Part shown: positions 1 through 7,140 of the stretch, in pieces | How the letters are laid out: each line of letters opens with the position of its first letter | Position numbering within the stretch: the stretch's first letter is position 1 | Assembly: GCA_964628465.1 (NCBI GenBank) | Contig: CAZVOA010000050.1 | Span: 1-19,785, forward strand | Reading direction: 5' to 3' | From: JAFGPS01 sp964628465 | GTDB taxonomy: Bacteria; Planctomycetota; Phycisphaerae; Sedimentisphaerales; Anaerobacaceae | Length of the DNA: 19,785 bases | Notes under the pieces: generated by a model | Seen by the model: only the letters and a program-made list of their open reading frames with translations | The model's database searches: none | Told to the model about the DNA's origin: nothing | Position numbers and translations under genes: made by a program

Positions 1-19
1 CCCTCTATAATTAGCGAGA

Positions 20-194
20 TGTTACATTTTTGAACGAAAACTGCGCCAAAAATGAAGGTAGTGACATAGGGGCAAAATCGCTAAATCCATATGCGGCCTG
101 CAATAAAAATTATTTTATTTTTTTCAGATTTTCTCTATGGGGTGTTACACTTTTGAACGAAAAGTACGCTGAAAATGAGGGTGTGAAATAGGAA
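20..194 (+). repeat. Imperfect direct repeat pair (20-72 and 143-194)
   Basis: Both copies begin TGTTACA(T/C)TTTTGAACGAAAA and continue into a similar stretch ending (G/A)TAGG. They differ at a handful of positions and by one indel over about 50 bases. CTCTAT also occurs a few bases before each copy. The spacing and TGT start suit the multiple terminal repeats of IS21-type elements; they could instead be a local duplication. Confidence 0.75.
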
Positions 195-198
195 AACG

Positions 199-214
199 GT
201 GCGTTTGAACGCAC
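199..214. repeat. Perfect 7-bp inverted repeat
   Basis: GTGCGTT and AACGCAC flank a TG spacer. The site sits between the second terminal-type repeat and the ribosome binding site of the truncated 13-codon frame, so it may be an operator or hairpin of the former insertion sequence. No T tract follows, which argues against a terminator. Confidence 0.5.
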
Positions 215-274
215 ATCCCAAGGAGTCCATGAGACCTACAAAGAAAATAACTATCTATCTAAAAGTTTAAAAGG

Positions 275-280
275 TATAAT
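275..280 (+). promoter_or_regulatory. Candidate -10 box of the PAP2-like gene
   Basis: A perfect TATAAT lies 28 bp before the ATG at 309. No good -35 hexamer is found 16-18 bp upstream, so this is only a partial promoter match. It lies just outside the recognisable insertion-sequence relic. Confidence 0.3.
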
Positions 281-308
281 TCAAAGCTTATTTGAAAGTG
301 GGAAAATA

Positions 309-956
309 ATGCTTAAAAATAAAGAATATTTTATAACCGGATTTAGCGACTGGCGTAAAGAATTTGCTGAGTATAAATATTTAATTTTTCTTTCGCTGAT
401 AATTTTTGCTATAGCTACTTACCTTGACTATTTATCCGGTGTGTACACTTCAATGGTGGAAACGGCAGATGTGCCAGATTTAATTTTAGACCATATTAAC
501 CCTGTTAATTTAAGTATTATATATATCTGGGGTTATATATTTTTCACTTCGTTACTGGTTTTTTATCCCGTATTATTTCATATCAGGACTTTGCATATTG
601 TAATAAGTCAGCTTAGCCTGCTTATAATGCTCAGGTCAGTTTTTATTCTTTTAACTCATCTCCATATGCCGCAAGATGCAATTATTGTTGACTTTCCCGG
701 AATATTTCAGAAATTAAGTTTTCAAAATGATATGTTTTTCTCCGGCCATACCGCGATTCCGTTCCTGGGATTTCTGATGTTTAAAAAGAAAATAAGATAC
801 CTGTTTCTATTCGGCTCGGCAATGATGGGAACCGTGGTTTTATTAATGCACGTACATTACAGCATAGATGTTTTTGGTGCATTTTTCATAACCTACGGCA
901 GTTATAAAATCGGCAACCTCTTAATCCGAAAAGCTGAGCATTTCATCAGAAGCTAA
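309..956 (+). CDS. PAP2/sphingomyelin-synthase-like membrane phosphatase
   Basis: A 215-residue integral membrane protein with about six hydrophobic segments. It carries the two catalytic motifs of the PAP2_C (sphingomyelin synthase-like) family: DMFFSGHT at 141-148, matching the D-x3-SGHT pattern, and HYSID at 183-187. His147, His183 and Asp187 form the expected triad. Enzymes of this fold move or remove phosphate-head groups on membrane lipids, with the active site facing the outer side of the membrane. Bacterial members are poorly characterised, so the substrate cannot be named. The ATG at 309 follows a weak purine-rich site (AAAGTGGG). The gene stands alone on its strand, downstream of an insertion-sequence relic and convergent with the DUF4139 gene. 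Confidence 0.82.
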   Translation: MLKNKEYFITGFSDWRKEFAEYKYLIFLSLIIFAIATYLDYLSGVYTSMVETADVPDLILDHINPVNLSIIYIWGYIFFTSLLVFYPVLFHIRTLHIVISQLSLLIMLRSVFILLTHLHMPQDAIIVDFPGIFQKLSFQNDMFFSGHTAIPFLGFLMFKKKIRYLFLFGSAMMGTVVLLMHVHYSIDVFGAFFITYGSYKIGNLLIRKAEHFIRS

Positions 957-1003
957 ATACTTCCTTTAATAATGTACATATATCATTTTATTCCCGAATA
1001 ATT

Positions 1004-2497
1004 TTACCATGTGTAATGAACCTTATAAGTAATAATTTTTTCTTCATCTGGTTTTAAAGTTATATGAAATTCAATTGTTTGACTGTCTGTTTTTACAAAA
1101 CTATCTGATTTTTCAGTTATATCCCAGTTAATCCAGCGATAAAGATTTTCAACTACCCGTATCTCTACCGGCTCATTTTCCTTGTGATTTCGAACTTTAA
1201 TTTCAAACGATTCATCAAGCCAATCAGATGAAGTATCAATTTTATAATCAGTTCTTGTTCTTTCGCCAACCAGGTCAAAAGCATTTCCCGTATATACTCT
1301 GACAGTTTCATCTTTAGGTGTATGGTCAATTATATTTTCTCCGGTAAATTCAAGCTGACCATCATCACCTTTTCTGTAAAACCTTAAGATTCCTCTTGGT
1401 AACGGGATGCCGAGATTATTTTCTTCTGAATTTTTGAACTCCTTCATAATCCAGACTTTCCTGTTACAGTCTGTCCCGTATTCCTTGTCCTGCCTGATAC
1501 TGCTTGCATCCCAGCCGCGGTATCGATTCCAGTCTATTTTTGCACCATTGTAAACATAAATGCGTTTGGATTTTACTTTTTCAGCTTTTAAAAACTCAAC
1601 TTGTTTTGTTTGCTGGTCATAAAGAGTTGTTTTATGCGCGAGTGTATAAAGATGATAATCCTCGAATGCCTGCTCTGTTACTACTTCTGCCCTGCTTTCC
1701 TCTCTTTTACTTCTCAAAACCTCTGCGGCTTCATACATATTTTGTGAGTTCTGAATTTTACTGACATCGCCGGCCATAAGTTTAATCTTCGCGTTTTTGA
1801 ACATTTTGCCGGTCTGGTTATCAATTGTCACCCATCCGATAACATCTAAGGTATCGTCTTCATCCATTGAAATCATACTGTAATCTGCTTTCCAGCTCAT
1901 TCCGCCGGTAACGTAACTCAACTCTGCATCAAGATCACGTGTGTTATTGGAATTTAGCAACCAATTCAGAGTTGGTTTTAGAATAGTATCGTCCGCAAGA
2001 GACGGAAACAAAGGCTGGCCGGGCAAGCTGAATTGCAGCCTGCCGTCAACTTCAATAATAGGCTGAGTACTTGTACTGACATTATATGAATAATTTGAAT
2101 TGTAGCGTCTGGGAATGACATAGCCGCTTCGAATAATTTTGCCTTTAACAATTTGATTCGTTCCATTAACAGTATTAACAAGAAAATCTATTTCTTTGCC
2201 TTCATATAATGAAAGAAGCAAACCTTGTGATACAGGATCGGAACGATAGTTTTGCTCGAGAATTTGGATATCAGTCTTGCCTTGCGGGTCGCGAAGAATT
2301 ACAGAATCTGGTTCGAGCAAAGCTGTTATATCCGCAAAACTGACTTCATTTTCTCCTTTCTTAAGATTGAGGTCTATCATATCACGTACAACCGCAAAAT
2401 TTTGATTGTAGATTGTAAGAGATGGTTCAGCCATTGCGGCAGAGCATGAAACTAATAGTACTGTAATAACAATTTGAAAAAATCTTTTCCAGTTCAT
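1004..2497 (-). CDS. Exported DUF4139-domain protein
   Basis: A 497-residue protein with an N-terminal signal sequence. It can be read as type I, cleaved after AMA at residue 23, or as a lipoprotein, because residues 15-18 (LVSC) fit a lipobox. The mature part is beta-rich, with the VTGGMSWKADY stretch mid-protein and the closing pattern KPDEEKIITYKVHYTW that are characteristic of DUF4139 proteins. The family has no established biochemical function. The ATG at 2497 is preceded by AAGGAAAG at good spacing. The gene is monocistronic: it converges with the PAP2-like gene and is separated by about 280 bp from tsaE upstream. That gap holds hairpins and a tandem repeat that may control it. Confidence 0.85.
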   Translation of the reverse strand: MNWKRFFQIVITVLLVSCSAAMAEPSLTIYNQNFAVVRDMIDLNLKKGENEVSFADITALLEPDSVILRDPQGKTDIQILEQNYRSDPVSQGLLLSLYEGKEIDFLVNTVNGTNQIVKGKIIRSGYVIPRRYNSNYSYNVSTSTQPIIEVDGRLQFSLPGQPLFPSLADDTILKPTLNWLLNSNNTRDLDAELSYVTGGMSWKADYSMISMDEDDTLDVIGWVTIDNQTGKMFKNAKIKLMAGDVSKIQNSQNMYEAAEVLRSKREESRAEVVTEQAFEDYHLYTLAHKTTLYDQQTKQVEFLKAEKVKSKRIYVYNGAKIDWNRYRGWDASSIRQDKEYGTDCNRKVWIMKEFKNSEENNLGIPLPRGILRFYRKGDDGQLEFTGENIIDHTPKDETVRVYTGNAFDLVGERTRTDYKIDTSSDWLDESFEIKVRNHKENEPVEIRVVENLYRWINWDITEKSDSFVKTDSQTIEFHITLKPDEEKIITYKVHYTW

Positions 2498-2626
2498 CTT
2501 TCTTTCCTTTCAATATTTTTGTCTATATAAAATAGTTTTCATTAATACAGACGTAATTGGAGGCTTAACGGTTGACATGCTGCATAATATCAGATGAAAA
2601 TAATAACATGGCCATAAATAAAACAG

Positions 2627-2687
2627 CGATATTGACGCAATATCATCGTTTTTAGCGTCAGAATTGTTTTGTAAAAGTTTTGTAAAA
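2627..2687. promoter_or_regulatory. Competing hairpins and 11-bp tandem repeat upstream of the DUF4139 gene
   Basis: In the gap between tsaE and the DUF4139 gene, GATATTG (2628-2634) pairs with CAATATC (2638-2644). GACGC (2634-2638) can instead pair with GCGTC (2655-2659); the two hairpins share bases and exclude each other. Next to them GTTTTGTAAAA is repeated twice in tandem (2666-2687), one helical turn per unit. This could be the tsaE operon terminator, an attenuator or an operator. I see no strong T tract. The rest of 2498-2778 shows nothing further. Confidence 0.35.
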
Positions 2688-2778
2688 TCTTGCAGTTTCT
2701 TTAACGCAAGAAAATCCCAACGATTTTAACAGGCAGCTTTTCAATTACATAAGAAATAAGAGGTATATTTATTACATA

Positions 2779-3231
2779 CTACAAATCTATATACTCGGGG
2801 CAATTGGAAATTTTTATTGTTCTGGTTGATTGGCCGCTGTGTTCGAGTTCTATGCGGATGTAATTTATTGTTTTAAGTGCCGCTTCGATTTTGTCCGCCC
2901 ATTCGATAACAACTATCGAATTTGGGTAACAATAATCATCGAAACCTAACACTTCGAACTCTTCTATTGATTCGAGTCTGTATGCATCTATGTGGAAAAT
3001 ATCCAGACGGCCATGGTATTCGTTTACAATCACGAATGTCGGGCTGTTTACCGAGCCGCTGCCTTCTGCTCCCGCTCCCTTCGCGATTCCTTTTACAAAA
3101 TGTGTTTTTCCTGCGCCCAACTGCCCGGTCAACGCGATTATTTCGCCGCCTTTTAGCATTGAGCCTATTTTTCGACCAAGTTCAATTGTCTCTCGTGGAG
3201 AATCTGTCACTATGTTATACGTATCGTTCAT
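2779..3231 (-). CDS. tsaE: tRNA threonylcarbamoyladenosine biosynthesis ATPase TsaE
   Basis: A 150-residue cytoplasmic P-loop protein, the usual length for TsaE (YjeE). It is the ATPase subunit that, with TsaD and TsaB, installs t6A at position 37 of ANN-decoding tRNAs. Visible motifs are Walker A GQLGAGKT (36-43), the SPTFVIVNEY segment (63-72), HIDAYRL (80-86) and the VIEWADKI motif (108-115), all family hallmarks. It is the last gene of the argH-thiL-tsaE run, starting two bases after the thiL stop, so it is probably translationally coupled. tsaB and tsaD are not in the window. Confidence 0.95.
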   Translation of the reverse strand: MNDTYNIVTDSPRETIELGRKIGSMLKGGEIIALTGQLGAGKTHFVKGIAKGAGAEGSGSVNSPTFVIVNEYHGRLDIFHIDAYRLESIEEFEVLGFDDYCYPNSIVVIEWADKIEAALKTINYIRIELEHSGQSTRTIKISNCPEYIDL

Positions 3232-3233
3232 AT

Positions 3234-4154
3234 TTATTTCGTTAAATGATCAAAACCTTTAACCTGAATATCTTTAATTTGTCCGTCAGGCATTTTTATT
3301 TTAAATTCACATTGCTCGGTAATTGTACCAATCTGTGTAATTGGAACTTGTTCGTCCCATTGTTCGAGCAATTTATCATAATCTTTTTGCGAAAGAGTAA
3401 AAAGCAGCTCGAAATCCTCGCCGTCATTCAATGCTGCTTCAAGTGGATTTTTAGTTTTTTTCGCATCTTTTGAAATCGGAATTTTATCAGCTTCTATTAA
3501 AGCTCCGACTTTACTTTGCGCACATATTCGATTCAAGTCACTGCTTATGCCGTCACTAAGGTCCATCATGGAATGCAGTTCAACCATCTGCGCCATTTTA
3601 AGAGCTTCGTTTACCCGCGGCTCGAAATCAAGGTGTTTACCGAAAATTGAACCGCCCAAAGAACCTGTTACACAAATAGCATCTCCGGCTTTTGCGCCAG
3701 ACCTTCTGACGGGTTTATTACTCGCAAGTTTGCTTAACATTGCGACATTTATTACGAAAGGACTATCGGTTCTCCACTTGGTAATGTCACCACCCACCAA
3801 AGCGCAATTATATTTTTTTCCCGCTCGCATAATACCCGCATGAAGCTCTTTTAACTCATCAGAGCCGAAATCTTTTGATAAGCCAACTGAGACAACCGCC
3901 GCAAGAGGAATCGTAGCCATAGCGGCACAGTCACTGAGACTTGCAGCCATCGCTTTGTAACCCACCTGCTCGATAGTCGCTTTCGATAAATCGAAATGCA
4001 CGCCGTCAAGCAATATATCCGTAGTAATCAAAACAGATTCATTTCCAATACGAATCTGAGCCATGTCATCGCCGATACCTATAGGAAAATCCTCAACAGG
4101 TAACGAACACTGGCTCGCAAACCAGCTTGTAATATTGTCTTCGCCGTTTGTCAT
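3234..4154 (-). CDS. thiL: Thiamine-monophosphate kinase ThiL
   Basis: ThiL phosphorylates thiamine monophosphate to the active cofactor thiamine diphosphate. The 306-residue protein shows the family blocks in order: PIGIGDDMA near the N-terminus, LITTDILLDGVHFDL, the ASLSDCAAM segment, LVGGDITK, RSGAKAGDAICVTGSLGGS and MMDLSDGISSDL, with GEDFELLFT towards the C-terminus. The Asp-rich motifs bind Mg-ATP. I place the start at the ATG at 4154, which forms an ATGA overlap with the argH stop. A TTG eight codons upstream (4178) is in frame but would sit deeper inside argH and adds residues before the conserved start. Coupling with argH and tsaE suggests a housekeeping operon. Confidence 0.95.
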   Translation of the reverse strand: MTNGEDNITSWFASQCSLPVEDFPIGIGDDMAQIRIGNESVLITTDILLDGVHFDLSKATIEQVGYKAMAASLSDCAAMATIPLAAVVSVGLSKDFGSDELKELHAGIMRAGKKYNCALVGGDITKWRTDSPFVINVAMLSKLASNKPVRRSGAKAGDAICVTGSLGGSIFGKHLDFEPRVNEALKMAQMVELHSMMDLSDGISSDLNRICAQSKVGALIEADKIPISKDAKKTKNPLEAALNDGEDFELLFTLSQKDYDKLLEQWDEQVPITQIGTITEQCEFKIKMPDGQIKDIQVKGFDHLTK

Positions 4155-5533
4155 CTTTGTTCCAACTGCTTCGTCCAATATTCGATTTGTCTTTTTGCCT
4201 GTTTAGGTCCGGCCGCGCCTTCAGTGACATAACTATTCGCGACATTTACTGAACCGAGGCTATCAAAAACATCCTGTTCTATAGCGGCACAAGCAAGTTT
4301 CATTTCATCAAGATTAAGCTCACCAAGCTTTTTTGTTTCCTTTTCACATTTCGCTACAAGCTGGCCGACTATTCCGTGAGCCTGGCGGAATGGAATACCT
4401 TTTTTCACGAGGTATTCCGCGAGTGCAGTTGCATCAAGAAAACCTTCATCAAGTCCAGCCGCAATTACAGTGACATTAAACTTCATATTCGATATAATTC
4501 CGCGAGCCATATCAATGCATGCTTCTATAGTATCGGATGAACTGAATATATGAATCTTGTCTTCCTGCATATCACGGTTATATCCTGAAGGCTGGCCCTT
4601 GAGTATTGTCAGCATACCAATCAGGGAACCGTAAACACGGCCGGTTTTGCCGCGAATCAATTCCGCGACATCAAGATTTCTCTTTTGCGGCATCATGCTC
4701 GATGATGTGCAGTAGGCATCGTCAACAGAAACGAATCCGAACTCATTGGACGAATACAAAATTAAATCTTCAGCAAGAGTAGATAAATGTGACGCGATGA
4801 GCGAACAATCAAAAATGAATTCGGCGCAAAAATCTCTGTCGCTTACTCCATCTATGCTGTTGTAAGTTATGTCGGAAAAGCCAAGCAATTTCGCGGAGTT
4901 TTTCCTATCCAGAGGAAGAGTCGAACCTGCCAGAGCGCCGCTGCCGAGAGGAGAAATATTGAGCAATATTTTGCAATTTTTCAACCGTATAAAATCGCGT
5001 TCGAGCCGCTCGACAAAACTCAATAGATATGAAGCAATCGATACAGGCTGCGCTCTTTGCAAATGCGTATAGCCAGGCATAATATTATCAACATACTTTT
5101 GAGCCAGCTTTACAAATGCTTTCTGGAGCAGAGTGATTTTCGCCTGAATAATTTCAATTTCATCTCTCATCCAGAGCCTGATGTCAGTAGCGACCTGGTC
5201 ATTTCGGCTCCTGCCTGTATGAAGTTTCTTGCCGATATCGCCTGTTTTTTCAATCAAAGCGGCTTCTATCGCCATATGTATATCTTCAAACTTTTTATCA
5301 AACTTAAACTTCCCCGCCTCAATTTCGTCACTTATCGTAATCAGCGCATCCTTTATTTGCCGAAACTCATCTTTTGTAACAAGTTTCTGCTCGGAAAGCA
5401 TCTGAGCATGCGCAATCGAGCCGACAATATCATATTTGTACAGCCGCTTATCAAATGAAAGCGATTCGACAAAATCAACAGTTAAATCATCAGGCTCACC
5501 CGATAACCTTTTTTCCCAACTTTTTTCAGCCAT
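4151..5533 (-). CDS. argH: Argininosuccinate lyase
   Basis: Catalyses the last step of arginine synthesis, splitting argininosuccinate into arginine and fumarate; cytoplasmic homotetramer. The 460-residue length is typical. Family signatures are all present: WEKRLSGEPDDLTVDFVESL at the N-terminus, HTGRSRNDQ (105-113), GYTHLQRAQP (154-163) with the catalytic histidine, and the fumarase/aspartase-family signature SSSMMPQKRN (277-286) carrying the catalytic serine. The ATG at 5533 has a GGAG ribosome binding site seven bases upstream. It is first in the operon with thiL and tsaE and lies about 30 bp downstream of the predicted start of transcription from a near-consensus promoter. Other arg genes are absent. 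Confidence 0.97.
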   Translation of the reverse strand: MAEKSWEKRLSGEPDDLTVDFVESLSFDKRLYKYDIVGSIAHAQMLSEQKLVTKDEFRQIKDALITISDEIEAGKFKFDKKFEDIHMAIEAALIEKTGDIGKKLHTGRSRNDQVATDIRLWMRDEIEIIQAKITLLQKAFVKLAQKYVDNIMPGYTHLQRAQPVSIASYLLSFVERLERDFIRLKNCKILLNISPLGSGALAGSTLPLDRKNSAKLLGFSDITYNSIDGVSDRDFCAEFIFDCSLIASHLSTLAEDLILYSSNEFGFVSVDDAYCTSSSMMPQKRNLDVAELIRGKTGRVYGSLIGMLTILKGQPSGYNRDMQEDKIHIFSSSDTIEACIDMARGIISNMKFNVTVIAAGLDEGFLDATALAEYLVKKGIPFRQAHGIVGQLVAKCEKETKKLGELNLDEMKLACAAIEQDVFDSLGSVNVANSYVTEGAAGPKQAKRQIEYWTKQLEQR

Positions 5534-5569
5534 TTTTTGCTCCAGAAAAATTTTAAAATATTTTATAAG

Positions 5570-5598
5570 ATAATACGCGCATTAAGGATATATGTCAA
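5570..5598 (-). promoter_or_regulatory. Sigma-70-type promoter of argH-thiL-tsaE
   Basis: On the minus strand, TTGACA (5593-5598, 6/6) and TATTAT (5570-5575, 5/6) are separated by exactly 17 bp. Transcription would start near 5563, about 30 bases before the argH ATG. No arginine-repressor box was recognised. Confidence 0.7.
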
Positions 5599-5670
5599 TA
5601 TTTCTAATTGAGCAGAAATAGTGAAAATATGCTAATTGAATTGCTGTTAATACTGGTAAAATATGAAGTA

Positions 5671-5701
5671 AAAAAAATGGGAGAGCACTAAACGCTCTCC
5701 C
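5671..5701 (-). terminator. Strong intrinsic terminator (minus strand)
   Basis: GGGAGAGC and GCTCTCCC form a perfect 8-bp GC-rich stem around a 7-base loop (5687-5693). On the minus strand the stem is followed by A and a run of eight Ts, the textbook arrangement. It faces away from the flavoprotein gene and lies upstream of the argH promoter, so it must end a transcript that begins between 5702 and about 6000 on the minus strand. Confidence 0.8.
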
Positions 5702-5741
5702 GATGTCTATGTGACTCTTTCCGTATTATATTAATCCTTAC

Positions 5742-5828
5742 TTATTTTACCAGATTTACGATCAGACTTGTTGGCATTAACTTCAGACAGGCAAAACAAG
5801 CTAAAACTAATATGGCCTTTTTGGTCAT
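5742..5828 (-). CDS. Possible 28-aa hydrophobic small protein
   Basis: A 28-codon minus-strand frame starts MTKKAILVLACF and ends with TAA. The N-terminus is two lysines followed by a hydrophobic core, as in a signal peptide or a single membrane-spanning peptide. No clear ribosome binding site precedes the ATG. About 40 bases after its stop lies the strong terminator at 5671-5701, which otherwise has no gene to serve. It may be a real small membrane protein, the stump of a lost exported protein, or chance coding inside a small RNA. It matches no family I recognise. Confidence 0.3.
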   Translation of the reverse strand: MTKKAILVLACFACLKLMPTSLIVNLVK

Positions 5829-5833
5829 TTTTT
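5812..5833 (+). terminator. Weak plus-strand hairpin with T tract
   Basis: ATGGCC and GGTCAT pair (one G-T wobble) around a five-T loop and run into a six-T tract. It overlaps the start codon of the possible small ORF on the other strand. No plus-strand gene precedes it, so it may instead be a structure in the minus-strand transcript. Confidence 0.3.
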
Positions 5834-6033
5834 AGAGCCACCCATTTGTCAAAGATATATATAAATTATCGGTATGATTTTCTGTAAAGCTTGAGCCTTT
5901 TTCTGAAATTGTTCATTAGCATTTACAGGAACAGAACTTACAGCAAAAAAGAGTTTGAAGCATGTTTAATAATGCGTTATTATGGCTTAAAAATCGTGTT
6001 TTGTATAAAATATATTTTAATTAAGTGAAAAAA

Positions 6034-6660
6034 ATGAAAATAAATGTACTTGGAATATCCACCAGCCCGAGGCGAAACGGAAACAGCGATTTACTTATCC
6101 GAAAAGCCCTTTCCGGTGCTGAATCGACAGGAGCGAATGTTGAATATCTCAGCTTAAAAGACTACAAAATCAATCCATGCACCGAATGTAATTCATGCTA
6201 TAAAACGGGAAGATGTATTCTTAAGGATGATTACGAACAGGTTCTTGAGAAAATCCTTCGTGCTGACAGGCTGATTTTCGCAACTCCCATATTTTTTATG
6301 AGCGTTTGCGCACAGGCAAAAATATTAATTGATCGCGGCCAATGCTTATGGTCTGAAAAATATATATTAAAAAGAGAAAATATAAACTCTTCCCGTGATT
6401 GCAGAGCTATGATAATAGCTACCGGAGGTTCAAAAAGCAAAAAGCAATATGAATGCTCCAGATATATTTTCAAAACATATTTTGACTGCCTTAACGTCAA
6501 ATATATCTGCGGCCTATTTGTTGGCAAAGTCGATGAGTCAGGGGCAGTTGAGAAACATCCAACAGCTCTCGAAGAAGCTTATAGACTTGGATCTATTCTT
6601 GCTTTATCAGGTACTCCACTACCCGAAAAACCGATTGAAATAGAACTTATAAATGTTTAG
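6034..6660 (+). CDS. NADPH-dependent FMN reductase / iron-sulfur flavoprotein
   Basis: A 208-residue flavodoxin-fold protein. The opening KINVLGISTSPRRNGNSDLL is the FMN-phosphate loop of the NADPH-dependent FMN reductase family. It is followed by a Cys cluster CTECNSCYKTGRC (C-x2-C-x2-C-x5-C; Cys49, 52, 55 and 61), as in archaeal and bacterial iron-sulfur flavoproteins that hold FMN and a 4Fe-4S cluster. The segment LIFATPIFFMSVCAQAKILIDR is the usual second FMN-contact region. The role is likely electron transfer or reduction of an unknown substrate under anoxic conditions. I chose the ATG at 6034; a GTG three codons upstream (6025) is also possible, and neither has a clear ribosome binding site. 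It is monocistronic and convergent with the lipoprotein gene. Confidence 0.85.
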   Translation: MKINVLGISTSPRRNGNSDLLIRKALSGAESTGANVEYLSLKDYKINPCTECNSCYKTGRCILKDDYEQVLEKILRADRLIFATPIFFMSVCAQAKILIDRGQCLWSEKYILKRENINSSRDCRAMIIATGGSKSKKQYECSRYIFKTYFDCLNVKYICGLFVGKVDESGAVEKHPTALEEAYRLGSILALSGTPLPEKPIEIELINV

Positions 6661-6708
6661 TTTAAGACAGTTAATCTAAATCATCTATAATCCATCTTAT
6701 CCGAACGA

Positions 6709-7107
6709 CTATTTCACAGGATTCATATTATTATAAATTCTCTGATAAATTCGATGCGATTTGGTTTCACTTCCAAATGTTCCGACTCGAATAGCAATTT
6801 TAGTAGAATATTCAGAAGGAGCGGTCATTTTAATCTGTATTCTTTTTTCTTCAGCGTCATATGCGATAATTGTCGCCGAAAGAGCATCCTTTGATTTGCT
6901 GATTACTCTTAATTCAAGCTGTTCAGCAGCCAATAATGCGGCAGAATAAACTATTTCGATATTTTTTGTTTCCGTCGATTCAAGGTCGCCTCTTACATAT
7001 GCAACAGTACCCGCGGCACCAAGTCCAACAGCAGCAACAACACATCCCTGACAGAAAATCGCTATTCCAGCGAGAAGAATTATTACGGTATTCCATTTCT
7101 TTTTCAT
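6709..7107 (-). CDS. DUF3568-family lipoprotein
   Basis: A 132-residue exported protein. A basic N-terminus (MKKKW) and hydrophobic core end at CQGC with Cys22 as the likely lipidated residue; the -3 residue is Cys rather than Leu, a slightly unusual lipobox. The glycine/alanine-rich stretch after it (VVAAVGLGAAGTVAYVRGDLE) and the following YSAALLAAEQLELRV segment are typical of DUF3568 proteins, small outer-membrane or periplasmic lipoproteins of unknown function. The ATG has AAGGA eight bases upstream. It lies 33 bp downstream of the large secreted protein gene on the same strand and is probably co-transcribed with it. Confidence 0.8.
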   Translation of the reverse strand: MKKKWNTVIILLAGIAIFCQGCVVAAVGLGAAGTVAYVRGDLESTETKNIEIVYSAALLAAEQLELRVISKSKDALSATIIAYDAEEKRIQIKMTAPSEYSTKIAIRVGTFGSETKSHRIYQRIYNNMNPVK

Positions 7108-7140
7108 ATTTACAATCCTTTATATTTAAATACAATCTGA

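Larger units (their letters stand above)
20..255 (+). mobile_element. Relic left end of an IS21-like insertion sequence
   Basis: Two near-identical repeats, each opening with TGTTACA and followed by TTTTGAACGAAAA, lie 123 bp apart. They are followed by a ribosome binding site (AAGGAG at 220-225) and an ATG at 229 that opens a 13-codon frame reading MRPTKKITIYLKV and then a stop. IS21-family elements carry several TGT-type terminal repeats at each end ahead of istA, and IstA proteins often start with a short basic stretch like this, so I read it as a left end plus the first codons of istA, the rest lost. No istA body, istB or right end is visible. The family assignment is inference; the repeats and the short frame are seen directly. 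Confidence 0.45.

Noticed and set aside
102..127. AATAAAA/TTTTATT hairpin followed by Ts inside the insertion-sequence relic
   Set aside because: Stem is only A-T pairs in very AT-rich DNA; too weak to call a terminator.
2922..3262. Two overlapping plus-strand frames of 90-107 codons
   Set aside because: Antisense to tsaE, low-complexity Leu/Arg/Ser-rich translation, no domain.
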